Position numbers and translations under genes: made by a program
Notes under the pieces: model-generated
Told to the model about the DNA's origin: nothing
Databases searched by the model: none
The model's input: the letters and a program-made list of their open reading frames with translations, nothing else
In this document: one piece after another, positions 39,361-52,966 of the stretch
Position numbering within the stretch: position 1 is the first letter of the stretch
How the letters are laid out: each line of letters starts with the position of its first letter
Source of the DNA: Cinclus cinclus
Lineage: Eukaryota > Chordata > Aves > Passeriformes > Cinclidae
Direction: 5' to 3'
Length of the DNA stretch: 64,000 nt
Assembly: GCF_963662255.1 (NCBI RefSeq)
Contig: NC_085051.1
Location: forward strand, 57,130,101 to 57,194,100

Positions 39361-40974
39361 TTAAGTTGCACTGATATTCCAATCCAAAAATCATGTTCCA
39401 ACTAGCTGCAGTTGCTTGGTATTAACCGCAACTGAAGCATTTTGATTGAAGCTCACATTCCCTGATCCAAATCTCAAGAGTTCTCCTCAAAAGTTCCCTC
39501 CCCCCACTGTCAGCTGTCATGGACAATTGACAATGCACACACACATCCCTCCCACTGCAAAATGAAAGAGCTGCTGTGTGTGTCTCTCCCTGTCATGCAC
39601 AGGCCATGGCAAGTAGGGGTTCTCTCTCCCTTTCCTAAAAGTGTCAGCTGGCCATTCCTTGGCTTTCCAGCTTCCTTTTGTGCCAGCAAAACCAAAGGCA
39701 ACAGAATGCCAAAGAGCAAAAACTTCCCTGTGCAAAAGATAACAAAACACAGTCTCCTCCCACCTTTCCCAGGTCCAGACTGCACTTTCACAGCTCCAGA
39801 GCTGCAGGCAGAAGTTTCTCCAAACAGAACATTCAGCAGTGGTTTTTACTGTCTAAATTCACTTCCCCCAGTAGGTCCAACTCTGCCACCTCCACCACAG
39901 TCCACTCCTTCATTTCTAAGTCTAAGGCTGTCAGTAAGGAGAGATGGACTCAAAAAAACAGGAGGTGAACCAGCATGGTCATGGAGTGCTTCATTTAACA
40001 ACAAAGATAAAGTATCTGCAGTTCTAAAGGAGCTTTCTTCCTACAGTAGAAATCTCACATTTTGAAAAGCTGCAGTTACTATGTAATTTGCTTCTTCATA
40101 AATAAACCAAATAAAAACTTAAGGGCAGCTACATTTATGCTTTGGTATTCATAACAAACAAAATAACCCTGATCCTCCCAATACTTTATTCAGGATTAAA
40201 AAAAAAAAATCCAAATATTTTTTCAATTACATGATAGAGAGACAATGTAAAAGTTATACCTGGCACCTACAGCTCAAATTGGTTACAATTTAAAAGCAAC
40301 AAATGGATACAACACTCTTCGAGAATATTTATATTACTTTAGAAGTGACACATCTATTTAATTTTGCATTTCAAATCCACTTAACCAACCAGACACAAAA
40401 CAGACTGAAAATTAGCACAAAGCAAATGTTGTGCACAACACTATCAGTGAAACTAAACTGACACATTAAGCTTTAATATAAACTGCACCTTAAGAATCGG
40501 GATGGGAAGCTTCTGCCCCATATTCCAAAAAGATTTTAGAAGTGCCTGATATGTGATAAATTATTGGTCTAACTTTGTCTAGGCTTCAGATTCTACCTAA
40601 ACAGGAATTCAATGCGGCATCATCCTACCAAATGGCAGATTAAGGTGCATAAAAGAAACCAAATGCGTGAAGTCAAAGAAAGGATGAAACTCCCACTGCA
40701 ATCCCCTCTGTTCTCCCATTAGCTCCCAAGCCAAACCAAAGAAAAGCTCCCCCATAACCAAAGAAAATCCTAATCATGTTTTCTTGTAAACAACCACAAA
40801 GGGGAATGCATGGTATGCAGGCAAGGACAAGATAGTGCCACCCCTTCAGAAAGGCAGAAAATTCTTCAAATATTTACTAATCAATTACTCCAGCTTTGCT
40901 TGTCTGAACCCAAAGGGCTATCACAGGGAACCATTACAAACTGGCATGCAGGTGGCTTTTTGCCAGCCATGTAG

Positions 40975-41000
40975 CACAGGTACCAAACACAGGTACCAAA
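40975..41000. repeat. 13-bp tandem duplication
   Basis: The unit cacaggtaccaaa occurs twice back to back, with the start of a third copy (cagg). It looks like a small replication-slippage duplication. Confidence 0.9.
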
Positions 41001-42569
41001 CAGGCAGACCCAGAGTGCCCAAGGATAGTGAGGATCAGGTGCCCATGTCCACCCCCTTAGATCTGTCAGCACATCCCCACAGCCCAGCCCAGCAGCTCCT
41101 GGTTACTGGAGCACTGCCTCTGACTGACTTGCAGAGGATCACGTTTCTGTGATCTCTCTATGCCTTGGAGAAGGGAGTGATGCTCTATTTATTTATGCCT
41201 CTTTCAAGAGATGAAACAGGAGAATGGGCCTCAGACCTAAATATATATGTGCTGCTTTCCTCCTGTGCACAGCCCTCACTTTTAACATGTTCCTCCCTCC
41301 AAACCACTTACCTTTTCAAAGTCCTCCAATTCCACATGCACCACCTTTAAATGCACCATCTGTGTCCTGCAGGATCTACCTCACTTGCCCAGAATAATAC
41401 AAGAATCATTATTCTTGCATGAAACCACCATTTCATTTTCTACTAATCATGGCAAATGTTGCAAGTTCCAGTCTCCTGGCCCCCATCCAGCTAATTTAGA
41501 TAGATGGTTCCACATGTGCTCTCTGTCCTTCCATTTCCTGCCCATACCACTGCACACATTTGTCTAAGTGAGTCAAAGCAGGTTGCTCTATAGTCACAAT
41601 ATTCTTTAGTACTTTATATTTTAAAAAGAAGCCTGCATAAAACACAGCCTATTACCATGCTATTACTGACTTTGCAAGAGGCAGAGGATTTTACTGCTTT
41701 GCCACACATTCTGCTGAACCGTAATGGGTCACAAACTACACCCGAGCCTTGCATTTCCCCCAAGTAAAGAAGTTACCTGTGCAGCAACTGTGCTCAGGCA
41801 AAGCTAAACAATAAAATGAACTAGTCAATTCTTTACTTCAATATACTCCATTATCCATGTTTTTGCCCTTAAAATAGAAACTTCAACAAACACAAAATAT
41901 TAAGAGGAACGAGGATAAGCCAAACTTTCAGAGACCAAGGTACTTCTCCATGAAGGTAATTTGTTTTCTCACTAGCCAGTGCTGTTAATATTCCTTTCCA
42001 GGGATACCCTGACTGACAATCACTACATATATAAGGGGACATCCACCTTTTGATGTCCAACACCGATTGCCTCAAACAATATTCCTTTCTCTCACCCTCT
42101 GCACCTGAATAAACATTTTTAAGGAAAATAACTTCTGAAGTCTCCTTACAAAACACTGTCTCTTTGATATCGCTTTCTTCAAGTACCCTAGTATGATACA
42201 GATGCACCTTGGATGGTAATGATGAGCATGGAAAACTAGTGCCCCTAAGACCTCCTTTGAAATACATCTTAATTTTAAAATGAATTTTTTAATTACAAAT
42301 GTGCCCTTTGAAAGCTCAACATTTTACTGTTTATTTATTTTATTTGCTGTGTGTACTTATGCAGGAGCTAAGGTGCAGAAAACGTGGTACGTGCACAAAC
42401 ATGCAGCACAGCCACAACCAATACACTGATGAAGTTTTTTCATAAGACATCAATATATTAGCAATTAATTTATCAGTGAGGCTGGTGTACCTTGGACAAA
42501 ACTGAAGATGCTACAGGAAACAAGTCCTGCCTGTTCACACCAGCCTACAGCCAGAACCCTGGTTAGCAC

Positions 42570-42595
42570 ATGTGTGTGTGTGTGTGTGTGTGTGT
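42570..42595. repeat. (TG)n microsatellite
   Basis: About twelve TG units on the plus strand, ending tcacac. It sits just before the C-rich segment at 42660-43070. Confidence 0.95.
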
Positions 42596-42659
42596 CACAC
42601 TGGAAGCCACACAAGTGCACACACCACCCTGGCTGACCTTAGAGAATGGGATTCTTACA

Positions 42660-43070
42660 CAGGAACTGACTGTGAAGGATGAGTACCAGAATCCCCAGGC
42701 CCCCAAATCCTTCTGTCCCAGAGGTCCCCTCTAATTCCCAACCTTGTGCAGAAACCACTCAGTCTTCTGCCTAGAAACTCCCATCCCACTCACACCCACC
42801 TTTCTGTCCCGAATCTCCCCTCTCAGAGTGATGGTGCCATGTCCCCCACGTTCTCCCCAGAGCCCCTCAACATCCAAGTCCCCACAACCTCCTCAATTTG
42901 TTCTCCTCCGCTGCCCTGTGCTTCTCCATCCCCAGCAGCCCTGATTCCATGCTCCAGCACAGCACCACTGCTGCTGTCAGCACTTCTTACTGATTTCCCT
43001 GCCATATTTCTCCAGCCACTGCCTCCCACTATGGCCAGCCCTCATCCTCCTCTTGGCTCTCCTTGTATGA
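42660..43070. repeat. C/T-rich, G-poor asymmetric segment
   Basis: About 400 bp of strongly pyrimidine-biased plus strand with many CCC/CCCC runs (for example aggcccccaaatccttctg and catgtcccccacgttctccc). Its minus strand, the MNAT1 sense, is G/A rich. Proline/serine-rich open frames here (up to 147 codons) follow from the composition and have no recognisable homology. No repeat unit is evident. Confidence 0.6.
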
Positions 43071-44004
43071 CCAAGTCTGGCAAGAATTTCAGAAAAGCCA
43101 GCTGTAGGCTGTGCTTATCCAAAATTTGTCTGAAGGTGGCCCTGAGAACAGGGAAGGAAGAAAATACAGGCGCATGGGAAATCTTTTAACTGTGCTGCGA
43201 GATCGACGCACTCCACATCGACAAATAGATTCCAGTTCATTGAGAAATGTAATAACCAGGAGTGAAACCAGGCTGTGAGGTAAGTCTGCACACATATGCC
43301 AATCTCTCAAAGACAAACAGACACTGCCCAACTGAGTGCTGACTCAGAGGAATAGGCAAAGCCATTATCCCTGCTCTGCCATTCCAGGTCACCAGCGCTC
43401 CTCCAGGTACACAATAGAGAAGATGAAGGCATGACACCAAACTGCTTTGATCAGCAGCAACAGAAGAAAGGATTAGAGGAAAACATGTGATGTTCTCACA
43501 GATGCAGACAACTGCTAGGGGAAAAAAAAAAAAAAAGGATCATGGCAGAAAGGTCACACATACTTCTATGCACATAAACAAATGTACTATAGCTTCCCTA
43601 AATGGCTTCAAATACTTCATTCATCTTACTACAGTTCTTTAAATGTTCTTGCTGCTCTCTTAAAAATAATTTTCCTCTAAAAAGTCCTCAGCTGAATGTC
43701 ATTTCACATCCAGTCTGTGAGAATGGAGACAGTCTACCAACCATTTGCAGAAGCAATCTATGTTTTCATTGTTAAATGACAACTAAGGTGCCTGAACTAT
43801 TTTTTTAAGACCTAAATTCTAAAATATTTAGTTCTGTGACATCCTCTTTACATAGTGATCTTCAAGGATATAAGAAGCTCCTACAAAGAGGTAAGGAACA
43901 GCCTACTTTTGGCTACATACCTAGGTAGAAAATGAGCTTGTATCAGGTCAAGGAAGCACAGTTACTGAATTTCCCCTAAAATGTAAAAGCAAGGGCACTA
44001 AGTG

Positions 44005-44170
44005 CAACCAGAGGCTGCCAGGGAGACTGCAGAGCCCCCATCTCCAGTGGTCCTTCAGAACAGGTTAGGACAGGTCCCTGCCATGAAGTACCCCTGGCTC
44101 TATCTCATGGTGAGGGGAAGGAAGGACCCCATGACCTCTCAAGACCTCCAACCAGTACTATGATTATACA
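44005..44170 (+). repeat. CR1 LINE 3' tail, older subtype
   Basis: The sequence has the order expected of a CR1 3' UTR: cagagcccccatctccagtg, ttcagaacaggttaggacag, tggtgaggggaaggaaggac, ccatgacctctcaagacctc, then caaccagtactatgatta. It is more diverged than the other copies. Its orientation is plus, antisense to MNAT1. Confidence 0.7.
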
Positions 44171-45209
44171 GTTTCACAAGTACCTGCTGCAATTTTGGCA
44201 CCACAACTTCTCTTTTCATTAATTTTTCTTCCCTGATTTAAAACTTCACACTCACAGAGGATCTTTGTCTGCTTCCAGTTTTCATCATCTCTACCAAGAC
44301 ATAATGCTCATACTTACAATTCCAGACAAGCTATTTCTTTCTGTTTCACTCTAGCACTACTTTCTCATGTGTTTACTTTTTAAAAGTGTATCAAACAGCA
44401 CAGTTTAACAACTTTTTTTGCATTAAAAGTGTGATTCAATAACTTTACAATGTTCATTAACCCAAACTCTAATATTTAATGTTTATGATTTTTGCTACTC
44501 TTGGCCAAAGTATAGCATCAAAACAGCATGTATGCACTGAATTGTATCTTGTTAAAAAGAACAGCAGCACTGAAAAAAGTTATATTGGAACAATCTATAA
44601 TGTGTTTACATTATATGAATGATTTGCTGTTCCTTCACAAGGCATGTAGGAAGTCAGCACTTCTCAAATGTGTAAAGTATTTCCATGTGCTTAAAGCGTG
44701 ATCTTTCCAAAACAAACAATGATTGAAAAAATTTTTATTATTCTTTATTTCCCTGCCAGCTGTTTTTTTGGACTCTCCTCTCAGCCACCTTCTTTCTTTC
44801 AGTCAGATCTCTCCTTATTGCTCACAGTAACACCTACTCAAGCAAAGGTACATTCAGAGCTGGAAGACTGAAACAGGAGGATCTCAGGCTGATTTAACTG
44901 GCATTTTCCTTAGATTACTCTACAACGTGTCTTTGTGCTATCTCAGCTAGTGGCAGGTCTGGCTGCTGCTTGGGATGGAATTTGGGCATCCTACATGAGA
45001 GCCTGAAGCCCATTCCCGCTGTTCTGTCCCAGTGCCTGCTCCCATATAGGAAGGAAGCAAATGACAACCTGCAGCCTTCTCCCTGTGAGCCTTTTCATGG
45101 GACCAGAACATGCTGCATGTCACAGAGATGGCCTCTGAAAACTGGGTGGGGAAGAGTGAGGCATGCAAGTAAGTTCTTGGGCAACTCCAAAAATCAAACA
45201 GGACACTAA

Positions 45210-45350
45210 AAATCACAAACAAAACAAAACAAAATGAAAACCCAAACCAACCCAAAAAAAAAAAAAAAAAAGAAAAAAACCCACACAACAAAGAAACAAG
45301 CCACCAAAAATAAAAAAAAATAGAGATAATTCTAAAAAAAACCTAATCCT
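45210..45350. repeat. A-rich low-complexity tract
   Basis: The segment includes caaacaaaacaaaacaaaat units and an uninterrupted A run of about 19 near 45254-45271, then further A-rich sequence. It reads as T-rich in the gene sense. Confidence 0.9.
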
Positions 45351-46346
45351 AAAAACAGCTCCATTCCAAAAAGTGACAGCTAAAGCACAGATATGCTCCA
45401 CTGCTGGCCACAGACACTTTAACAAGTACATTGGTCATGCCATTCACTCCTGTACAATTAACACTGTTGGCACTATTTCATTTACTAAATTCCAGTCATT
45501 ACAGCTGTGCAAACTTATGGATCTAATTTGTATTTATACTAATATGTGTACATAAACATGTGCTCCTTTAGCCATGTAAAGGAGTCATAAAGCAAATGAA
45601 CAAATATTATTTTAACAGAGCAGTATCAGAGAGCCCAACCATAAAAAAGAATCAAGTCAAGCAGTTCTGATTATGTCTGTCCACCAAACAGTTTAATTTC
45701 AACTACAGCATATTTCCTAAGACATTCCAAACTAAAATCCTGCAGAGAGCTATGGGGAGACATAGCACTGCACTTTCAAAATAAAGCCTCCTTTCCAAGA
45801 CCATTGCTGTGTAAATGAAGGGAGGGGAAATAACAAATACTTTGCCTTTCTTTCCTCCAGAAACATTTCTTACTAACATAAGGAACAAAATTCATTAAGT
45901 CAACATCATGTGCTGAATGTTTATGCACTTTGATATAACAGTAATTACTTAGTAAGGCCAGAACCCAATTAATGTTTTAGACTTCAGTCCATGGGCTGGA
46001 GTGCACAGGAAGCATTCTGATGATAGATCACTTAAATAAAGTTTATCTGGCATACACTTCAAAACCAGAGCTCAGAAACTCAAAGCACAGTTCAGCATGT
46101 ATGTGCTTGACTCTTAACAAAACATCTTTATTTAAACAGAGGGCTATGGATTTAGCTTGACAAATGTATTTACTACTGCTAATCATTCTCCATCAAGCTA
46201 CTCGGAAGTTGTAGTCATATTGTACTTATAAACTTATGAGATTTAAGGGAGCAGTAGGTGGGTCACAGGACTGTGGATCACTTTTTAAATCCAGCATGCT
46301 AATCCTAACCTGAGTTATCCAGTACATGTGGTGTCCCTCAGCTTAT

Positions 46347-46388
46347 GTATTCAAATTCTGTATCCACGTAGATACAGAATTTGAATAC
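46347..46388. repeat. Perfect short inverted repeat (18-bp arms, 6-nt loop)
   Basis: The left arm 46347-46364 is gtattcaaattctgtatc and the right arm 46371-46388 is gatacagaatttgaatac, exact reverse complements. The spacer is cacgta. Flanking bases on both sides do not pair. It has no neighbouring transposon features. The arms are too short and AT-rich to resemble a known pre-miRNA. Confidence 0.97.
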
Positions 46389-48021
46389 TATATCCAGTGT
46401 CAGAAATGGTAGAGATCCAGAAGCCATGATTTCTTTTTCCTCTCTTCTCTTCAGAAATAGTGTCCTTAACAAATCAATGCTCATTGTTAAAAACAAGGCA
46501 CTGTAACTGACAACAAAAATTCAATGCTAAAGCAATGTGCAATGTACACTCTGACTAGGAATCAGGAAATGGTACTTATCAACTGCAGAATCCCACCTGT
46601 CCCAGGGCTGCCTGCATCCCCTGTGAATCTCTGCTCCAGGGAAGCTGCTTGGCAGGAATGCTGCTGCAGGAAACCTCCAACCAGAGACCCCCTGGAAAGT
46701 GCTGTGACTCCCCTAACTGGGGCATTTGGGTTTCCTCTGGAAAGGGATTCTGCTTTGTGGCACTGACACCGAGCCCAGAGTGTCTGAGCTGGGGCACAGC
46801 CACCACACACAGACACAGAGACACAGAATGCTCAGTGCCACTGGAAATTTTACCTTTGCATGCATGTCCTCTAAACAAATACATCCATTCCAAAAGGATC
46901 TATATGTCTAAACACACTAGTTACTCTTGAAAATGAGTGTTGTGATTTTGCTGTGATTCTAAACTTCCAAGAGTTGCAAAGAGGGAAACATTCCACCCAG
47001 CTGTAAAAGAGAAATGTGTGTGGTGTGAGCCAAATGAAGATTAAAAACAAAATACCAATTAAACTCAAACTGGCATTCATCTCCAAAGAAATCAATTCCA
47101 TCTGAAGAGTTTCAGTCTGAAGATAGACCAGCTGAGCTAACAGGGAAGGAAGCCTTGATTGCTTTATTTTTTAACTTTAGGCAAAAACTAAAAGCACCCA
47201 AAAACATCCCACCACAACCCCCCCTCACACAATAAAACACACTGCACCAAAACCAACAAACCAACCATGCAAACCAGAGCAGTAAGAATTGGCAAAGTAA
47301 GGCCCCCTCAGGAGCTGCAGAACAGTTGTAGCCTAAACCACAGTGTGACATGCACCTCACTTAGCTCAGAGTACCTGGCATATGTCTAAGCAACTTTGAA
47401 GGACCACAATTGATTAAAAAGGTATTTTGACAGACTTTTTTGAGTTTGGAACAGGATTTTGGATAATTGGTCCACGAGCTATAAAAGAAACAGACTGAGA
47501 AACAGGAGCAGCCGCTGAGCAGTTGTTTGCACAGGAAGCAATATTGCAGGAAAAGGCAATAATAAAGAACAGTTAATTTGACCTGAGCTGATGAGGTCAA
47601 TGTTTTAAAAGAAATAGCTCCACATAACGTAAAATAAGAACATTATTTCCCATCAGAATAACACTGCAAGTGTAACACTGCACAAAATCTCTTCCCTAAC
47701 AATTGCTATGTGCAGCTTAGTGGTAACACACATTCCTGAGGTGTCCTAGACATCCTGTGTCTGACACAAATCCATTCCTCTGAAATACTGGTTCTATGAC
47801 TGCTCCCCCCTGCAAGCTCTGGCTACTCCAGGCTGCACACTGCTCTCCCCAGCATCCAGCTACTAATAACCTGAAACTGCAAGAACTGGAATAAATCTGG
47901 GCAATATTCAGAGCCACAAAGTTATATTTAACACCACTGCTGTGATTTGGACAGGGAAGCAGTAGCTGGAGCAGATATTTCACTCTTAATTCACTGCCAT
48001 TCAGGGGTGCTGTTGACAGGA

Positions 48022-48260
48022 GATGGAGCCTGGCTCAGCGGAAGAGCCACGAGGTTAGGAATTTAGTAGGGCTGGATCCTATTCCTCCTTCCTCCACTGC
48101 TTTGCTGTCTAATCCTGGGTGAGAACATCCCCTCCAGGCATCTGGTTCCCCTCCCTCCCAGACACATCTATTTAAACTGCAAATTCACTGGGGTAGGGAC
48201 CATCCTGGTAATGATAAAGCACATACAGCACTTTGCACTAATAGTTCTATTAATAAATAG
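48022..48260 (+). repeat. MIR-type CORE-SINE, nearly full length
   Basis: A tRNA-derived head is visible. There is an A-box-like tggctcagcgg at 48031-48041 and a B-box-like ggctggatcct at 48070-48080, about 30 bp apart. The core region follows with ccactgctttgctgtctaat and cctgggtgagaacatccc, matching the MIR 'tgccactagctgtgtgaccttgggcaag' pattern. The tail has actgcaaattcactggggta, gggaccatc, then gcactttgcactaatag and a taataaat terminus like L2/L3-related 3' ends. It is an ancient amniote repeat in plus orientation. It is not a tRNA gene: the head is degenerate and cannot form a proper cloverleaf. Confidence 0.75.
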
Positions 48261-50619
48261 TCTCACTGCTATTAAGTAATAAAACAAAAACTATTCTAAG
48301 AATTGGAAGGTAATTCTGAGTAATGCAAGAAGGCAAACTCTCCCAAGCAGGAGCAAGCTAAGGGACACCTATGTTGTTTTCCAGCATTTTTAGGCAATCT
48401 AATTAGAGGTAATTGAGTTTTTTAACTGCATGAGACTACTTCAAGAATACTATCACTAGAGGCTAAGTGTGGTGGGAGGCTGGGGGAAGGGAAAAAAGAA
48501 ACATTACAAAACTGGAAGGAACAAAAAAGGGACAGGCACCAAGTCTGAAATGTGCTGGAGGTGGCATGAGCTGAGCCAGTCTAAGGCACTGAGATTTTCT
48601 ACAAACATGGAATCCACAGCTGGGCCACACACTCAAAGGCTCCGTGTTCCCAGTTCAACAAATTAAACGGGAGTTAAATACATCCAGGCTTCTATGCATT
48701 TTTAACCATAATGGTGAGGTAAAGCACAGACCTAGAAAGCCTTCTAGTTCTGTAAACACCAGAGACACAAGAAAGAAACTGTGTTACACGAATTTAGTTA
48801 ATACCTGTAGCATTTGCAAACTGCCATTTGTCCGCAATACATATGAGCATGGGCATCTCTTTTACACCATAAAATGAGCTCCACATTAAAGCTACCTGAC
48901 AACCAGAAATGGTCACTACATTCACCAAGAAACAGAAGAATAGCTCTCTTGCCAGACCTTGCTTTGCACCTCTTGAAAAGCCCTAGAAATGTGCAAACAT
49001 AATTCATCGCAGACAAACTTCGTTCTTTTAGACAGCTACTAAAGTACCACAATTGACAAGAAATCTCATTTTTAGCACTACTGTAGCAATTAAGATTGCT
49101 ACAGTTTCTTTGGTTGCTTTACCCTGATTAGACATTGGATTTAATAAGACTGTTTTAAATTATTCTGATATGCTGAAAGTACATTTCTTTATATGATGTT
49201 CAAGATAAGGAAAAAAGCCTGGCATCACTGTCTTCCCCCTACTCAAAGAGGTAAATCAAACTGATTGATCAGGAATGTAAGCTTTGTGCACAGAGGATAG
49301 CATTTACTGAAAAAGATAAAGAGCAGATTGCAGAGGAAAAACTGCTTCCACTTGAAAGGAGAAAAAGAAAGGAATTTCACAGAAGGAAAAGTAAAGGAGA
49401 CCCTGTCCCCATGAGCTAATAGTCTGTCTCATGCTATAGGGGATGCTCTTGCTTAGCTTACAAGTGAAAGACATTCATTCCCTCCTCCCCCTGCAAGCAG
49501 AAGAACTCACAGCACTAATGACACCTTAAATGAGCCAACTTCCTTGAGCATTGCCCAGGAGACTAGAATGGACATGCTCCTAACTCAGACATCAAGAAAC
49601 ATGTCTGATTAGCAGTCAGGCAGAAGAACATCTCTGACCAAAGAAAAACACTCATGTTCAGCCGAAAAAAAATAACAGTGAATTGCTTAACTGGCATATG
49701 TTCATATATTCATAGCCTTTGTGTAAACACCAGCTCTGGATCAGCCAGCATCTCAGCCAGCTCTATCTGGCTTCCCTTCTTTTGAAACAAAATTAGAGGA
49801 AAACACCCATCAGAAAAGGTCAGTGGCCAAACTATTAGGAAAAAATAAAAGCCCAGCAGAAGGACATACATAGTGATTCATTAAATGTGCACTGCTAAGC
49901 CTCTGACAGTGGGCACAATCCTGACTTTTCACAGAAATGCACTGAATTTGCAGAGCCGTTCTGCCAGAGCATTAGTTAGAATTGTATTTCTTAATAAATT
50001 CTCAGTACTTCCCTACAGTTGTCCCTACCAATAGGAGTGGTGTGAACCCCACGGTTTAGGGGGGAACAAAGCCAATGCAGCTACAAAGAGCACAACAAAA
50101 GCTCCACCCACTTCAGGTGGACACCTATGCAAAACAGGGGACTGAGCATCTCAGGTCCTTAGAGAAACACTCAGCCTGGCACACGAGCATGTCCTGAGGT
50201 CAGTGCGAGGTGGGAACTCACCTTCATGGATCATGTGCAATGAGCAGAACTGCTTTTCACAAAACTGCTGGCCTTGGAGCAGGGTTAAACTTCCATTTGA
50301 TAACTACAGTAACTTTCCAAGACACACCCCAATCCTAATCCGAAAACATCAAGAATTTGAGATTTTGTTGCATTCCAGAACCAATTTTAACAGCAAGGCC
50401 AATTAACCAGCAGAACACTGTGTGAAGTTTAGGTCTTACTGGTTCTTTCAGTTCCTATTTAGATGGTATTTGTTTAACTAAGGGTACTGACTCTTGTTAA
50501 TTTAATGCTGCACTGCTCAGACTTGGCATGTTCTGTGCTAAGGAGGTACTTAGTGTAAATTGAGTCAGACCTTATCCATCTCCTAAACCAGAGGCAGAAT
50601 GCAGCACACAGAGCAGATC

Positions 50620-51075
50620 CTCCCATCTTTGAATGGACTTTTGTGGCTTCTCTTTGCGTGCTTTCTGATTTTTGGATTCAAAATGCAGCCAGCACAACTC
50701 TGCAGTCCACAACTCTCCCCAATATTATATTCATAAAAAGTCCTTTCCTATTTATTGCTGGACTATTCACACACCCAAGGCTCCCCACATATGCTGTGGC
50801 TGAGGGTCAAACTGGTTTACTTGCTCAGCTAAACTTCCAAATCCTCTTCCCAGAGCCTGTTATTTACTCTTCTATTTCTCATTTTGCATTTAGCCGTATT
50901 AAAACACATTTCATTCAAATGAGGCCAGTTTGTCAAAGTGACCCTGTAAACTGCCAATTTGCACGTCATCCACAGAAATTCAACATCTGCTTCCAAGCAC
51001 TGAGCTGCCTCCTAGCAGAACACCCAGAGAAACACTCCCAGGCTGTAGATCCAACTTCTTCAAAGATGACAGAGT
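50620..51075 (-). repeat. Possible very old CR1/L3-like remnant
   Basis: Around 50885-51000 the plus strand has a run resembling the reverse complement of old CR1/L3 3' UTR: gcatttagccgtattaaaac, aaagtgaccctgtaaactgc, and caatttgcacgtcatccaca. The order matches the 'minimum residues ... only N bases apart ... cause of tcatcc' layout of such elements, but divergence is high. The edges are uncertain and the call is from pattern memory only. Confidence 0.35.
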
Positions 51076-52681
51076 TAGACAGTTCATTCATTTATTGTGT
51101 AACAGAATTTATAGGTATTTTTAAAATAATGTCATGTAATAAATAAATCAAGCACCTGTAAAAAAATGAGGAAACATTCGTCTTTCTAAACAAAACCTGT
51201 ACTTTTGTTGGTGTAAAATTTTTGATGCAATCCATATTTCATAAATAGTGGTCACCAACTTCAAATGCTTCTATCCTTAACTTTACTGTTAAAAAACATT
51301 ATGAGAAGGAAGTGCAGTTAAACTGTTGATTTCCAGGTTAGGACTAAGATCAGTCAGGGTGAGGTATTCTTTGTTTCCTGGGATTGAACAACTAAAATTA
51401 CTTACTCATTCACATTTTCTGAACACCAATGAATTAGCAATTAGTTATCTGGCATATCCCCTATTATTCCAAACATCAGGATTTAAATGTCCTCCTGCTG
51501 GAAACCTCTTTATCCAAGTCTTTCACCATTTCTGGTGAAAGTCTGCTTAGGGCAGCAGATGTCAAATGTCCACCACCACATAGCGCATTTAATATTTTAA
51601 ACAAATTAGAAAATACTTCCACTGTGATCATCACATACATAAGCTGATCTTGCTTTACCCACAGAAAAGCCACAGCTTTAAGAAATTCTGAAAATATATT
51701 TTAAGAATATATTTAAGAATAAGAAGAGCAGGCATTCAGACAGAATATTTTTAATACAGAACAACAGGCAGTTTCTGTCCACTGGTTTTTCTACACAGAC
51801 AGAAAATCTCTCACAAAGCATATCTCCCACAGACTGTTAGATTTTAGAAGAAATAGGAAGAAGATCAATTTACACCACAGGAAAACAAGAAAACAATCCA
51901 CACAGCTTTGCAAAAACTGACACTGCTTTTGGAAAAATAAGCTGCAAATGCTTCCACACTTTGAACACTTTGACAGAGAATGATTGCAGCACAAATATTC
52001 ATGGCAAAAATAAATCAATTACTGATAGAAAACTAGTTTGATGCCCAGATTTTTGCTTTGCTGACTTTTGGTTTGTTGAGGAGAGTAGAGTGTGTTGGTT
52101 ATTTTAAAGACATTCAGTTTACCATTACCAATTCTAAAACACAAAGTCTAAAAAAAATTTAAACACAACACAAAGCAGAAAATCAGTAAGGTGCAGAGAA
52201 GACCAGTCACTCGTGCTCCCACCCCCCAGCTTTACATTTATGCACACAGGCTGCTGTGCACTTGCACCATGTCATGACACTGAACAGGAATGCTGAGAGA
52301 TCCTCAGCTGCCACCCTAACGGTGACACATTTGCAAAAATACTTGTTGCTTCCTAGAACCAAATAATAATGAAAATAGAGTCCTTAACCTTGGAATTATT
52401 TTCTAGATTGTCAATCTCATACTCACAGATTACTCCAGTGCTCAAAATGAATCTGAAGTAAGTGCAGATGATTCATGAACTTACAAAATTTCAACTTCCA
52501 GAACTGGTACACAAATGAGAAAAATAATTCAAGGACACCACAGCTTCAAAGGGAGAGAGGTGTAGTTTGCTTTCTGACAATGAAAATGTTCCATATATTT
52601 GTGATGATCCTTCTGGGTGGGTCATCACAATATTCCAACTAGCAGGATGATGAAATTCTTCAGTTAATTCCTAATTACTTA

Positions 52682-52966
<285 letters not shown>

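Noticed and set aside
39562..40065. 167-codon plus-strand open frame
   Set aside because: No homology I can recognise, low-complexity proline/serine patches, no start context or promoter. This length is plausible by chance across six frames of 64 kb.
48022..48100. tRNA-like A and B boxes as a possible tRNA gene
   Set aside because: No acceptor stem or cloverleaf can be formed, and the MIR core and tail follow directly, so this is the SINE head.
49385..49450. Sequence resembling the 'gaccctgcccc..agagctta.agtct' piece of old amniote repeats
   Set aside because: The match is too short and diverged to place in a family by eye.
50643..51146. 167-codon plus-strand open frame
   Set aside because: It overlaps a probable old CR1/L3-like remnant in antisense and its translation resembles no known protein.
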